From the NCBI GenBank assembly GCA_028291845.1, contig JAQGNM010000393.1, positions 1 through 7,777 of the forward strand: a stretch of 7,777 bases of DNA, written 5' to 3'. Shown piece by piece: positions 1 through 5,665 of the stretch (position 1 is the stretch's first letter; each line of letters begins with the position of its first letter). A program made the position numbers and the translations under genes. The DNA is from Massilia sp. (GTDB lineage Bacteria; Pseudomonadota; Gammaproteobacteria; Burkholderiales; Burkholderiaceae_D). The notes under the pieces were generated by a model. That model had not been told where the DNA came from. It ran no database searches and saw only the letters and a list, made by a program, of their open reading frames with translations.

Positions 1-300
1 GTGGACGAAACCGCCGACGGCGACGGCATCAACGCCTTGCGCACCCGCGAAGCCGACCTGTTGAAACACCTGGCCAACACCGGCAAGGACGAGGACCAGC
101 TGCCGGCCCAGTCGGTGCGCGACGAACTGGAAGAAGAGCTGGCTGCCAACGCCATGGCGGCCGGGCGCAAGGCGGTCGACTACGGCGGCGCCGATGATTT
201 CCAGCTGCGCCAGGCGATCAATCACCTCAAGGGATTACCGGTGCGGCTGGCGGGCAAGGTGGTGGCGGCACGGCCGGCCCAGGCGGCCGCGGGACATTAA
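1..300 (+). CDS. C-terminal end of a probable S41-family C-terminal processing peptidase (partial)
   Basis: The frame is open from the first base to a TAA at 298-300, giving 99 residues. The GTG at base 1 is probably an internal codon, so the gene starts before the window. The visible part has no catalytic motif. It is a charged, helical tail: a segment starting READLLKHL, an acidic DELEEEL stretch, then YGGADDFQLRQAINHLKGLPV and an Ala-rich end. From memory, betaproteobacterial CtpA/Prc-type S41 peptidases end in the same way, with a 'D-D-(Y/F)-Q-L-x-Q-A-(L/I)-N-x-L-K-G' segment after the protease domain. Such enzymes are periplasmic serine/lysine-dyad proteases that trim C-termini or cell-wall hydrolases. 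The assignment rests on tail resemblance only, because the PDZ and catalytic domains lie outside the window. The next gene is on the same strand after 76 bases that hold a hairpin and a candidate promoter, so co-transcription is not assured. Confidence 0.6.
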   Translation: MDETADGDGINALRTREADLLKHLANTGKDEDQLPAQSVRDELEEELAANAMAAGRKAVDYGGADDFQLRQAINHLKGLPVRLAGKVVAARPAQAAAGH

Positions 301-320
301 ACGGCGCATTGCCGCGCCGT
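301..320 (+). terminator. Short GC-rich hairpin directly after the stop codon (possible weak terminator)
   Basis: A perfect 7-base inverted repeat, ACGGCGC (301-307) and GCGCCGT (314-320), encloses the loop ATTGCC. It begins on the base after the TAA of the upstream gene, a typical place for an intrinsic terminator. No T-run follows (the next bases are CAAAGG), so it may only slow or stabilise transcript ends. It overlaps the -35 element of the candidate promoter for the next gene. Confidence 0.35.
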
Positions 321-344
321 CAAAGGCCTGTGTAAAATACAGGC
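309..344 (+). promoter_or_regulatory. Candidate sigma-70 promoter with a dyad around its -10 box
   Basis: TTGCCG (309-314, 4 of 6 to consensus) is followed after 18 bases by TAAAAT (333-338, 5 of 6). This would place a transcript start near 345 and leave a leader of about 32 bases before the ATG at 377. The -10 box lies in the spacer of a perfect 6-base inverted repeat, GCCTGT (326-331) and ACAGGC (339-344), a geometry expected of a repressor operator. No known regulator is assigned. The ribosome binding site of the gene is weak (AGAAAG, 364-369). Confidence 0.4.
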
Positions 345-376
345 ACTCTCACCTGCGGTTCCCAGAAAGCTCCACC

Positions 377-1501
377 ATGAAACAAGTTGTCATCAGCGGC
401 ACCGGCCTGTTCACTCCGCCGTACTCCATCTCCAACGAGGAACTGGTGGTCGCCTTTAACGCCTACGTCGAGCAGTTCAACGCCGCCAATGCCGAGGCCA
501 TCGCCGCCGGCGAAGTGCAGGGCCTGGAAGGCTCGAGCGCCGCGTTCATCGAAAAGGCCTCGGGCATCAAGTCGCGCTACGTGATGGAAAAAGAGGGCAT
601 CCTCGATCCGGCCCACATGACGGCGCGTATCGCCGAACGGGGCGACGACCAGCTGTCGCTGCAAGCCGAAATGTGCGTGGCCGCGGCCAACGACGCGTTA
701 AAACGGGCCGGCCGCAGCGCCGCCGATATCGACATGGTGCTGGTCGCCTGCAGCAACATGCAGCGCGCCTACCCTGCCATGGCGGTGGAAGTGCAGGACG
801 CGCTCGGCATCGACGGCTTCGGCTTCGACATGAACGTGGCCTGCTCGTCGGCCACCTTCGGCATCCAGACGGCGATGGCGGCGGTGCAGACCGGCCAGGC
901 GCGCGCGGTGCTGGTATTAAATCCCGAAATCACCAGCGGCCACCTGAACTTCCGCGACCGCGACAGCCATTTTATTTTTGGCGACGCCTGCACGGCGATC
1001 GTCATCGAAGCCGCCGACACCGCAGTGAGCGAGCACCAGTTCGAGATCCTCGAATCGAAATTGAAAACCGCGTTTTCCAACAACATCCGCAACAACTTCG
1101 GTTTCATGAACCGCTTCGACGAGTCGGGCGTGGGCAAACCGGATAAACTGTTTCGCCAGCAGGGCCGCAAAGTGTTCAAAGAGGTCTGCCCGATGGCCGC
1201 CGACACCATCCGCGACACCGTCGCCGCCGCGCACGTGGAACTGGCCGACGTCAAACGCTACTGGCTGCACCAGGCCAACCTGAACATGAACTTATTGATC
1301 ACCCGCATGCTGCTGGGCCGCGACGCCGAGCCGAGCGAAGCGCCGGTGATCCTCGACACCTACGCCAATACTTCGTCGGCCGGCTCGATCATCGCGTTTC
1401 ACAAGTACCAGGACGATTTACCGGCCGGTGCGCTCGGGGTGATCTGTTCGTTTGGGGCGGGGTATTCGATTGGCTGCGTGGTGGTGCGCAAAAAGGCCTG
1501 A
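377..1501 (+). CDS. Beta-ketoacyl-ACP synthase III-like enzyme (long FabH-type ketosynthase)
   Basis: This is a 374-residue thiolase-fold condensing enzyme. It would join an acyl-CoA to malonyl-ACP by decarboxylative Claisen condensation in the cytoplasm, starting or re-priming fatty acid chains. The KAS III catalytic triad is complete: Cys156 in NVACSSATFG, His298 in WLHQANLN and Asn331 in YANTSSAGS, with a glycine-rich C-terminal CSFGAGYS. It is longer than E. coli FabH (317 residues). From memory it resembles the Pseudomonas aeruginosa PA3286 type, reported to feed octanoyl-CoA from beta-oxidation into synthesis; shared features are the SGTGL(F/Y)TPP start and the KASGIKSRYV and SNMQRAYPA segments. 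The ATG at 377 is chosen because the protein then begins with the family's MKQVVISGTGL; the open frame back to 194 overlaps the upstream gene. It converges on a fadH-type gene. OleA- or PqsD-like side roles cannot be excluded. Family call firm, substrate inferred. Confidence 0.88.
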   Translation: MKQVVISGTGLFTPPYSISNEELVVAFNAYVEQFNAANAEAIAAGEVQGLEGSSAAFIEKASGIKSRYVMEKEGILDPAHMTARIAERGDDQLSLQAEMCVAAANDALKRAGRSAADIDMVLVACSNMQRAYPAMAVEVQDALGIDGFGFDMNVACSSATFGIQTAMAAVQTGQARAVLVLNPEITSGHLNFRDRDSHFIFGDACTAIVIEAADTAVSEHQFEILESKLKTAFSNNIRNNFGFMNRFDESGVGKPDKLFRQQGRKVFKEVCPMAADTIRDTVAAAHVELADVKRYWLHQANLNMNLLITRMLLGRDAEPSEAPVILDTYANTSSAGSIIAFHKYQDDLPAGALGVICSFGAGYSIGCVVVRKKA

Positions 1502-1514
1502 CGTCTCAAACGCA

Positions 1515-1604
1515 GGGGGGACTGGCGCCCGCAGGGTGCCTGTCCCATGCTGGTGGCGTGGAGGCATGGGACAGGCACCGCGCTGCGCGCGTGCCAGTCC
1601 CCCC
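1515..1604. repeat. Nested palindromic repeat, copy 1 (REP/BIME-like), between convergent genes
   Basis: Outer arms GGGGGGACTGGC (1515-1526) and GCCAGTCCCCCC (1593-1604) are a perfect 12-base inverted repeat. Inside it, GTGCCTGTCCCATGC (1536-1550) and GCATGGGACAGGCAC (1564-1578) form a perfect 15-base inverted repeat with a 13-base loop. Each half can also fold alone. The left half pairs GGAC/GTCC and GGCGCCC/GGGTGCC around a T-T mismatch; the right half pairs GGGAC/GTCCC and GGCAC/GTGCC around an A-A mismatch. That resembles two inverted REP units forming a BIME. It starts 13 bases after the stop of the ketosynthase gene and ends 4 bases before the stop of the convergent fadH-type gene, so it could act as a two-way transcript end, although no T-run follows on either strand. 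Two further copies lie at 4363-4464 and 4524-4625. Confidence 0.85.
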
Positions 1605-1608
1605 TTCG

Positions 1609-3630
1609 TCAAAGGCTGGCGGCCAATTCGGCCCCTTCCCTGATCGCCCGCTTCGCATCGAGTTCCGCCGCCAGCGCCGCCCCGCCGATCTTGTGAAAGA
1701 TCGGCCCGCCGCTGACGCCTTCGGCCGGCATCAATTCGGCCAGGCTGTCCTGCCCCGCGCAGATGATCACGTTGTCGACCTCGAGCAGCTGGGCCTGGCC
1801 GCCCACGGTAATGTGCAGGCCGGCGTCGTCGATTCTGTCGTACTGCACGCCCGCCATCATCTTGACGCCGCCGCGCAGCAAGGTGGCGCGGTGCACCCAG
1901 CCGCTGGTTTTGCCGAGCGTCGCGCCGGGCCGCGTGGTTTTACGTTGCAGCAGCCAGATCTGGCGGCGCGGCGTTGCCGCCACCGGCGTGGCCAGACCGC
2001 CCGCATTGGCCACCGACAGGTCGACGCCCCACTCGCGCGTCCACTGGTCGAGCGGGATCGGCAGGGCCGCGTGCTCGTCGTGCAGCAGATATTCCCCGGT
2101 ATCGAAACCGATGCCACCGGCGCCGATGATGGCGACCTTGTCGCCGACCGCCGCGCGGCGCTCGATGACGTCGAGGTAGGACAGCACTTTCGGGTGTTCG
2201 ATACCGGCGATGGCCGGCATCCTCACCTTGATGCCGGTTGCGACGATGACGTGGTCGAAGCCCTCGAGCTCGTCGCGGCCGACGCGCCGGTTCAGCACCA
2301 GCTTGACGCCGGTGGTGTCGATCTTGCGCGCGAAGTACCGTAAAGTCTCGGCGAATTCCTCCTTGCCGGGAATTTGCATGGCAATCTTGAATTGGCCGCC
2401 GATACTGGCCGCGCTGTCGAACAGGGTGACCGCGTGCCCGCATTCGGCGGCAACGGTGGCCGCCGACAGGCCGGCCGGCCCTGCCCCCACCACCGCCACT
2501 TTTTGACTTACTCTGGCACGCCGGTACACCAATTCGGTTTCGTGGCAGGCGCGCGGGTTGACCAGGCAGGACGCACGCTTGTTGGCAAAGGTGTGATCGA
2601 GGCAGGCCTGGTTGCAGCCGATGCAGGTGTTGATCTCGTCGGCGCGTCCGGCCGCCGCCTTGTTGACGAAATCGGCATCGGCCAGGAACGGCCGCGCCAT
2701 CGACACCAGGTCGCATTCGCCGCCGGCCAGCAGGGCGTCGGCGTCGGCCGGCATGTTGATGCGGTTCGACGCCACCACCGGAATGCCCACGTGCTGTCGC
2801 AATCTGCCGGCCAGGGAAGCAAAGGCGGCGCGCGGCACCGAGGTGACGATGGTCGGTATTCTCGCTTCGTGCCAGCCGTAGCCGCTATTTAAAATCGTCA
2901 CGCCGGCCGCTTCCAGGGCCTTGGCCACCGCCACCACCTCGTCCCAGGTGTTGCCGCCCTCGACCAGGTCCAGCAGCGAGTGGCGGTACATGATGATGAA
3001 CTCGCGCCCGACCTTTGCGCGGATGCGCTTGACGATGTCGACGGCCAGGCGCATGCGCTGGTCGATGCCGCCGCCCCAGCCATCGCTGCGGGTGTTGGTG
3101 CGCGCGCACAAAAACTGGTTGAGCAGGTAGCCTTCGCTGCCCATCACCTCGACGCCGTCGTAGCCGGCGGCCTTGGCAAGTGCGGCGCAGCGGGCGTAGG
3201 CGGCGATGGTGCGCTCGATGCCGCGTGCGCTCAAGGCACGCGGCTTAAAAGGAGAAATTGGCGACTTCTTGTTGGACGCCGACACCACCAGCGGCTGGTA
3301 GCCGTAGCGGCCCGCGTGCAAGATCTGCATGACGATCTTGCCGCCTTCCTCGTGCACGGCGCGGGTGACCTTGCGGTGATTGAACACGTCGCCGGCGAAG
3401 TTCATGGTGCCGCCGAACGGCAGCAGCCAGCCTTCACGGTTGGGTGAGATGCCGCCGGTGACGATCAGGCCGACACCGCCGCGCGCCCGCTCGCGATAAA
3501 ACGCCGCCAGTTTGCCGTAATGATAAAAACGGTCTTCCAGGCCGGTGTGCATCGAGCCCATGATGACGCGGTTGCGCAAGGTGGTGAAACCGAGATCGAG
3601 CGGAGCGAGCAGATGGGGGAAGGGGTTCAT
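1609..3630 (-). CDS. fadH: NADPH-dependent 2,4-dienoyl-CoA reductase (FadH type)
   Basis: The 673-residue protein matches the usual length of E. coli FadH (672). FadH reduces 2,4-dienoyl-CoA so that unsaturated fatty acids can pass through beta-oxidation in the cytoplasm, using FMN, FAD and a 4Fe-4S cluster. Residues 1-330 form an Old Yellow Enzyme TIM barrel, starting LLAPLDLGFTTLRNRVIMGSMHTG. The proposed active-site residues Tyr168 and His254 sit two places after E. coli Tyr166 and His252. Cluster cysteines are Cys336, 339 and 343 (CIGCNQAC) and Cys355. Dinucleotide-binding motifs follow at GAGPAG (382-387) and GAGGIG (503-508). The ATG at 3628-3630 fits the family N-terminus; no strong ribosome binding site is visible. 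The gene diverges from the SRPBCC gene and converges on the ketosynthase gene. Related flavoenzymes share the architecture (trimethylamine dehydrogenase, bile-acid or enoate reductases), but matching active-site and cysteine positions favour FadH. Confidence 0.92.
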   Translation of the reverse strand: MNPFPHLLAPLDLGFTTLRNRVIMGSMHTGLEDRFYHYGKLAAFYRERARGGVGLIVTGGISPNREGWLLPFGGTMNFAGDVFNHRKVTRAVHEEGGKIVMQILHAGRYGYQPLVVSASNKKSPISPFKPRALSARGIERTIAAYARCAALAKAAGYDGVEVMGSEGYLLNQFLCARTNTRSDGWGGGIDQRMRLAVDIVKRIRAKVGREFIIMYRHSLLDLVEGGNTWDEVVAVAKALEAAGVTILNSGYGWHEARIPTIVTSVPRAAFASLAGRLRQHVGIPVVASNRINMPADADALLAGGECDLVSMARPFLADADFVNKAAAGRADEINTCIGCNQACLDHTFANKRASCLVNPRACHETELVYRRARVSQKVAVVGAGPAGLSAATVAAECGHAVTLFDSAASIGGQFKIAMQIPGKEEFAETLRYFARKIDTTGVKLVLNRRVGRDELEGFDHVIVATGIKVRMPAIAGIEHPKVLSYLDVIERRAAVGDKVAIIGAGGIGFDTGEYLLHDEHAALPIPLDQWTREWGVDLSVANAGGLATPVAATPRRQIWLLQRKTTRPGATLGKTSGWVHRATLLRGGVKMMAGVQYDRIDDAGLHITVGGQAQLLEVDNVIICAGQDSLAELMPAEGVSGGPIFHKIGGAALAAELDAKRAIREGAELAASL

Positions 3631-3692
3631 GGCAGCCCGGCAAGTTTCTGATAGAACGCATTTAAGCGCGATTCGGGTAGACAGCGGGCTCT

Positions 3693-3708
3693 AATCGCAC
3701 GCACGATT
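3693..3708. promoter_or_regulatory. Inverted repeat in the divergent intergenic region
   Basis: The 124 bases between the divergent starts (3631-3754) must hold the promoters of both the fadH-type and the SRPBCC gene. I found no convincing -35/-10 pair on either strand. The clearest structure is AATCG (3693-3697), a 6-base spacer and CGATT (3704-3708), a possible operator. Arms of five bases are short enough to arise by chance. Confidence 0.2.
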
Positions 3709-3754
3709 GCGGCCCCGGCGGCATGGCCGATCGGCTGCATGTTACGCTCGGCCA

Positions 3755-4345
3755 ATGTCGCGCCGTCAATTTCAGCTTTTTCATCTTTTTCACCTGTCTC
3801 GTCTGCTGCTGCTGGCTTGCTGCCTGTCGGCCGCATTCTCCACTGCGGCTTCGGCCCTGGAGCTGACCGTCGACCGGGTGGCCGGCGCCGACGGCGGCAA
3901 GGTATACCGGATCGCCTCGAGCGGCACGGTGGCGGCCGCCCCGGCCGCCGTATGGCGCATTCTCACCGATTACAACCGCATGGCCGAGTATGTCCCCGAC
4001 CTGAAAAGCGCGCGCGTGGTGGCGAGAAATGGCGACAAGGTCATCATCGAACAGCACGGCGCCGCGCGCCTGCTGTTTTTCAGCCGCGACATTCACCTGG
4101 TCGTGCAGGTGCATGAACAGGCGCCGAACAAGATCGACGTCAGCCTGATCGAGGGCGATATGAAGGTTTACCAGTGCAGCTGGGAATTGATGCCGGTCGC
4201 CGAGACCGGCGGCACGCGGGTGCTGTACAACGCCACTATCGAGCCGAAATTCTATGTGCCCGGCGTGGTGGGCGCGGGCCTGGTGCGCAAGGACATTGCG
4301 AAGATGATGGCGGCGGTGCTGCAGCGGCTGGATCAGGATGAATAG
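3755..4345 (+). CDS. Exported SRPBCC/COQ10-START-domain protein
   Basis: This is a 196-residue protein with an N-terminal signal peptide. Arg3-Arg4 and further basic residues precede the hydrophobic run LLLLACCLSAAF (17-28), and ASA at 32-34 before Leu35 is a plausible signal peptidase I site. LLAC (19-22) is a poor lipobox, so a lipoprotein is less likely. Residues about 55-192 read as one SRPBCC (polyketide cyclase / COQ10-type START) domain: SSGTVAAAPAAVWRILTDYNRMAEYVPDLKSA, several beta strands, and a long C-terminal helix from VRKDIAKMMAAVL. Such domains form a hydrophobic pocket for lipids or isoprenoid-like ligands; here it would act in the periplasm. The ligand is unknown. I chose the first in-frame ATG (3755) because the signal peptide begins there; a TTG at 3707 would add 16 residues unlike a leader. 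The gene diverges from the fadH-type gene and ends 17 bases before the next palindrome. Confidence 0.8.
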   Translation: MSRRQFQLFHLFHLSRLLLLACCLSAAFSTAASALELTVDRVAGADGGKVYRIASSGTVAAAPAAVWRILTDYNRMAEYVPDLKSARVVARNGDKVIIEQHGAARLLFFSRDIHLVVQVHEQAPNKIDVSLIEGDMKVYQCSWELMPVAETGGTRVLYNATIEPKFYVPGVVGAGLVRKDIAKMMAAVLQRLDQDE

Positions 4346-4362
4346 ACCAAAAGCGTGCAGCA

Positions 4363-4464
4363 GGGGGACTGGCACATGTGCCTGTCCCAACGCTGCGTAC
4401 ATGCACAGTGTGCTTCGGATCGGACATGGGACAGGCACCGGCGCTGCGCTTGTGCCAGTCCCCC
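4363..4464. repeat. Nested palindromic repeat, copy 2 (REP/BIME-like)
   Basis: The outer arms (4363-4376 and 4451-4464) are a perfect 14-base inverted repeat, GGGGGACTGGCACA against TGTGCCAGTCCCCC. The inner arms (4378-4389 and 4427-4438) are a perfect 12-base inverted repeat, GTGCCTGTCCCA against TGGGACAGGCAC. The left half alone contains the perfect palindrome GGCACATGTGCC (4371-4382), flanked by a T-T mismatch and GGAC/GTCC. The central loop holds a further small dyad, GCACA-G-TGTGC (4403-4413). Arms are shared with copy 1 at 1515-1604, while the loop is unrelated. Confidence 0.88.
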
Positions 4465-4471
4465 CTTCGAC

Positions 4472-4495
4472 TTAGGCCGCGTAGCTATTTCGCTC
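4472..4495 (-). pseudogene. Relic of a gene 3' end (ERNSYAA-stop), paralogous to the gene at 4632-5087
   Basis: Read on the minus strand, these 24 bases give Glu-Arg-Asn-Ser-Tyr-Ala-Ala-stop, exactly the last seven residues and stop of the gene ending at 4632. Four of the eight codons differ between copies (CGA/CGG, AAT/AAC, TAC/TAT, GCC/GCT). All four changes are at third positions and silent. The next codon inward differs by a replacement (CCC against CGC), and similarity then disappears. That pattern suggests the fragment diverged while still coding, as the end of a second gene copy that has since been lost. It is very short, so chance or gene conversion cannot be ruled out from this window alone. 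Confidence 0.55.
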
Positions 4496-4523
4496 GGGAT
4501 GAGTCGTCGAACAGCGTGCAGCA

Positions 4524-4625
4524 GGGGGACTGGCACATGTGCCTGTCCCAACGCTGCGTACATGCACAGTGTGCTTCGGATCGGACATGGGACAGGCATC
4601 TGCGCTGCGCTTGTGCCAGTCCCCC
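4524..4625. repeat. Nested palindromic repeat, copy 3 (REP/BIME-like)
   Basis: This is the second unit of the tandem pair. The outer arms (4524-4537 and 4612-4625) are a perfect 14-base inverted repeat. The inner arms (4540-4550 and 4588-4598) pair over 11 bases; the C at 4438 in copy 2 is T at 4599 here, which would leave a G-T wobble with 4539. The right arm ends 6 bases before the stop codon of the convergent gene at 4632, so it may form the transcript end of one or both neighbours. Confidence 0.88.
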
Positions 4626-4631
4626 TAGATC

Positions 4632-5087
4632 TTAAGCCGCATAGCTGTTCCGCTCGCGAATCTCGGCAAAACTCTCGATGCTGCCGATTTTGACGGTCAG
4701 CGCATTCATGCGCGGCTGCGGCGACATCGGCCGCCAGGCGAACTGCCACTCGTGTTCATGGGCCTCAGCCAGCGACTTGGTAAACAACGCGCCGAGGGCG
4801 GCGCGTACGCCGTACTCGACGGCGCCATCGATGCCGGCCCAGCTCGGCAAGGTTTTTTGCACTGCGCGGTGCAGGCGCTCGCCGAATTCTTCCGTGTTGT
4901 GAATCACCAGGCAAGCGTCGTCGGGCGAATACTGGTCGAACAGCGCGCTGTCCCAGCGGGTGGAAAACGACAGCACCAGGGCCTGGTTGGCGGGCGTCAG
5001 GCGGAACTGGCCGTCGCGCAGCGCCGCGTTCAATTCGTCGCGCGCGGCGTAGCGGTACAGGGTGGGTGGGCGTTGATAGTCATGCAT
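4632..5087 (-). CDS. Uncharacterised 151-residue protein, distantly DUF2971-like
   Basis: I do not firmly recognise this protein. It is soluble, with no signal peptide or membrane segment. The N-terminal part LYRYAARDELNAALRDGQFRLTPANQ (10-35) is followed by LVLSFSTRWDSALFDQYSPDDACLVIHNTEEFGERLHRAV, and later by KSLAEAHEHEWQFAW. This order recalls DUF2971 proteins: 'YRY' plus a short listing of 'F-x-(S/T)-P', then a 'sFS...w..Ys..h.g..l' block, then a 'K...W..E.E(Y/W)' block. The protein is shorter than most of that family, so the link is tentative and no function is proposed. The ATG at 5085-5087 is the first of the frame; no good ribosome binding site precedes it. The gene lies 40 bases downstream of the DUF2721 gene on the same strand and may be co-transcribed. 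Its last codons are duplicated at 4472-4495 beyond a palindromic repeat. Confidence 0.7.
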   Translation of the reverse strand: MHDYQRPPTLYRYAARDELNAALRDGQFRLTPANQALVLSFSTRWDSALFDQYSPDDACLVIHNTEEFGERLHRAVQKTLPSWAGIDGAVEYGVRAALGALFTKSLAEAHEHEWQFAWRPMSPQPRMNALTVKIGSIESFAEIRERNSYAA

Positions 5088-5127
5088 GGCAAAATCCGGT
5101 AAAAGTAAGGGCGCCCGTTAAACTTCA

Positions 5128-5574
5128 TTACAGGTCGAGCGCGCGGCGGGCATCATGCGCCAGCCGCATATGTTTGGAGGCGATAAAAATCTCGCGCAGC
5201 AAAAACACAAAGCTGCCGATCAATCCCACCATGGCCAGCACAAAACTGCCGGCGATGTATTTGTCGAGCGGCAGGCTGGTGGTATCGCCCAGGAACAGCA
5301 TGGCGATGACCAGGCAAATGAGCAGGCCGCAGCCGGTCGACAGGGTGATCGCCGAGTTGATCAGGTGGGCGCGGCCGTACAGGATGTCCAGTTCCACCAC
5401 CCAGCGTTCGTCGGCGGCGATTTCAAGGCGGTCTTCCAGCACGCGCGAACGGTCGATGATGCGGGCCAGCCGGTTGGTCAAGACGGTCAGCTTGGTGGCC
5501 ACCCCGGTCAGCAGGAACACCGGGGCGATGGCGAGTTGGATCACGTGGCCGATATCGGCGATCTGAATATTCAT
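5128..5574 (-). CDS. DUF2721 family inner-membrane protein
   Basis: The 148-residue protein matches the DUF2721 family in size and layout. A first membrane segment lies at about 8-30 (GHVIQLAIAPVFLLTGVATKLTVL). A charged cytoplasmic-type stretch follows (NRLARIIDRSRVLEDRLE, 34-51), with the family-like pattern of arginines and acids. Second (about 70-94) and third (about 105-128) membrane segments come next, then a short basic tail. The family has no established function, and nothing here names a ligand or partner. The ATG at 5572-5574 is supported by a good ribosome binding site, AGGGAGA, eight bases upstream. The gene sits 91 bases after the iminopeptidase gene and 40 bases before the 151-residue gene, all on the minus strand. 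The spacing allows read-through, but no shared role is evident. Confidence 0.85.
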   Translation of the reverse strand: MNIQIADIGHVIQLAIAPVFLLTGVATKLTVLTNRLARIIDRSRVLEDRLEIAADERWVVELDILYGRAHLINSAITLSTGCGLLICLVIAMLFLGDTTSLPLDKYIAGSFVLAMVGLIGSFVFLLREIFIASKHMRLAHDARRALDL

Positions 5575-5582
5575 GGCCGGGA

Positions 5583-5589
5583 TCTCCCT
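5583..5589 (-). promoter_or_regulatory. Ribosome binding site of the DUF2721 gene
   Basis: AGGGAGA on the minus strand, separated by 8 bases from the ATG at 5574. It is the clearest Shine-Dalgarno match in the window and fixes the start of this gene. Confidence 0.7.
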
Positions 5590-5665
5590 TTGTATTTATT
5601 GGTCGGTCGGCCGCCAGTGTAGCAGTCCAGCCCTTTCATTTGACTTACGGCTATTACGTATGGCC

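Larger units (their letters stand above)
4352..4658. repeat. Tandem direct repeat with 161-base period (units 4352-4498 and 4513-4658)
   Basis: The 86 bases at 4352-4437 recur without a mismatch at 4513-4598. Two substitutions follow within three bases, then identity resumes through GTGCCAGTCCCCC. Unit 1 carries six C where unit 2 has five, which shifts the offset to 160. After the palindrome, each unit continues into the same minus-strand gene 3' end: a relic in unit 1 and the intact gene at 4632-5087 in unit 2. The tails differ at 5 of 28 positions although the cores are identical. This region and the spacer 4499-4512 make up nearly all of the 286 bases between the convergent genes; I see no other gene in it. 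Confidence 0.9.

Noticed and set aside
328..342. LexA-like box CTGT...ACAG upstream of the ketosynthase gene
   Set aside because: The spacer between CTGT and ACAG is 7 bases, while the proteobacterial LexA box needs 8, and the gene has no SOS link.
194..376. Upstream extension of the ketosynthase reading frame to 194
   Set aside because: It overlaps the end of the upstream gene, is arginine-rich like a shadow frame, and would precede the family's normal N-terminus MKQVVISGTGL.
1558..2343. Long plus-strand open frame opposite the fadH-type gene
   Set aside because: It lies antisense to a gene with full motifs, begins in the palindrome, and its residues show no recognisable domain; it is a high-GC shadow frame.
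3662..4438. Long minus-strand open frame opposite the SRPBCC gene
   Set aside because: It is His/Arg/Ala-rich, begins inside the palindromic repeat and covers a plus-strand gene with a signal peptide and clear fold.
4352..4625. Insertion sequence or transposon ends
   Set aside because: No transposase frame and no clear target-site duplication lie around the palindromes; REP/BIME-like repeats fit better.
4352..4658. CRISPR array
   Set aside because: There are only two units of about 146 bases, no short regular spacers, and no cas genes nearby.
4355..4693. Small plus-strand open frames across the tandem repeats
   Set aside because: They are translated palindrome sequence repeated at the repeat period (the same Cys-rich phrase occurs twice), with no start signal.
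5616..5645. Promoter for the DUF2721 gene using TACACT (minus, 5621-5616)
   Set aside because: No acceptable -35 hexamer stands at 16-18 bases, so the match is not distinguishable from chance.
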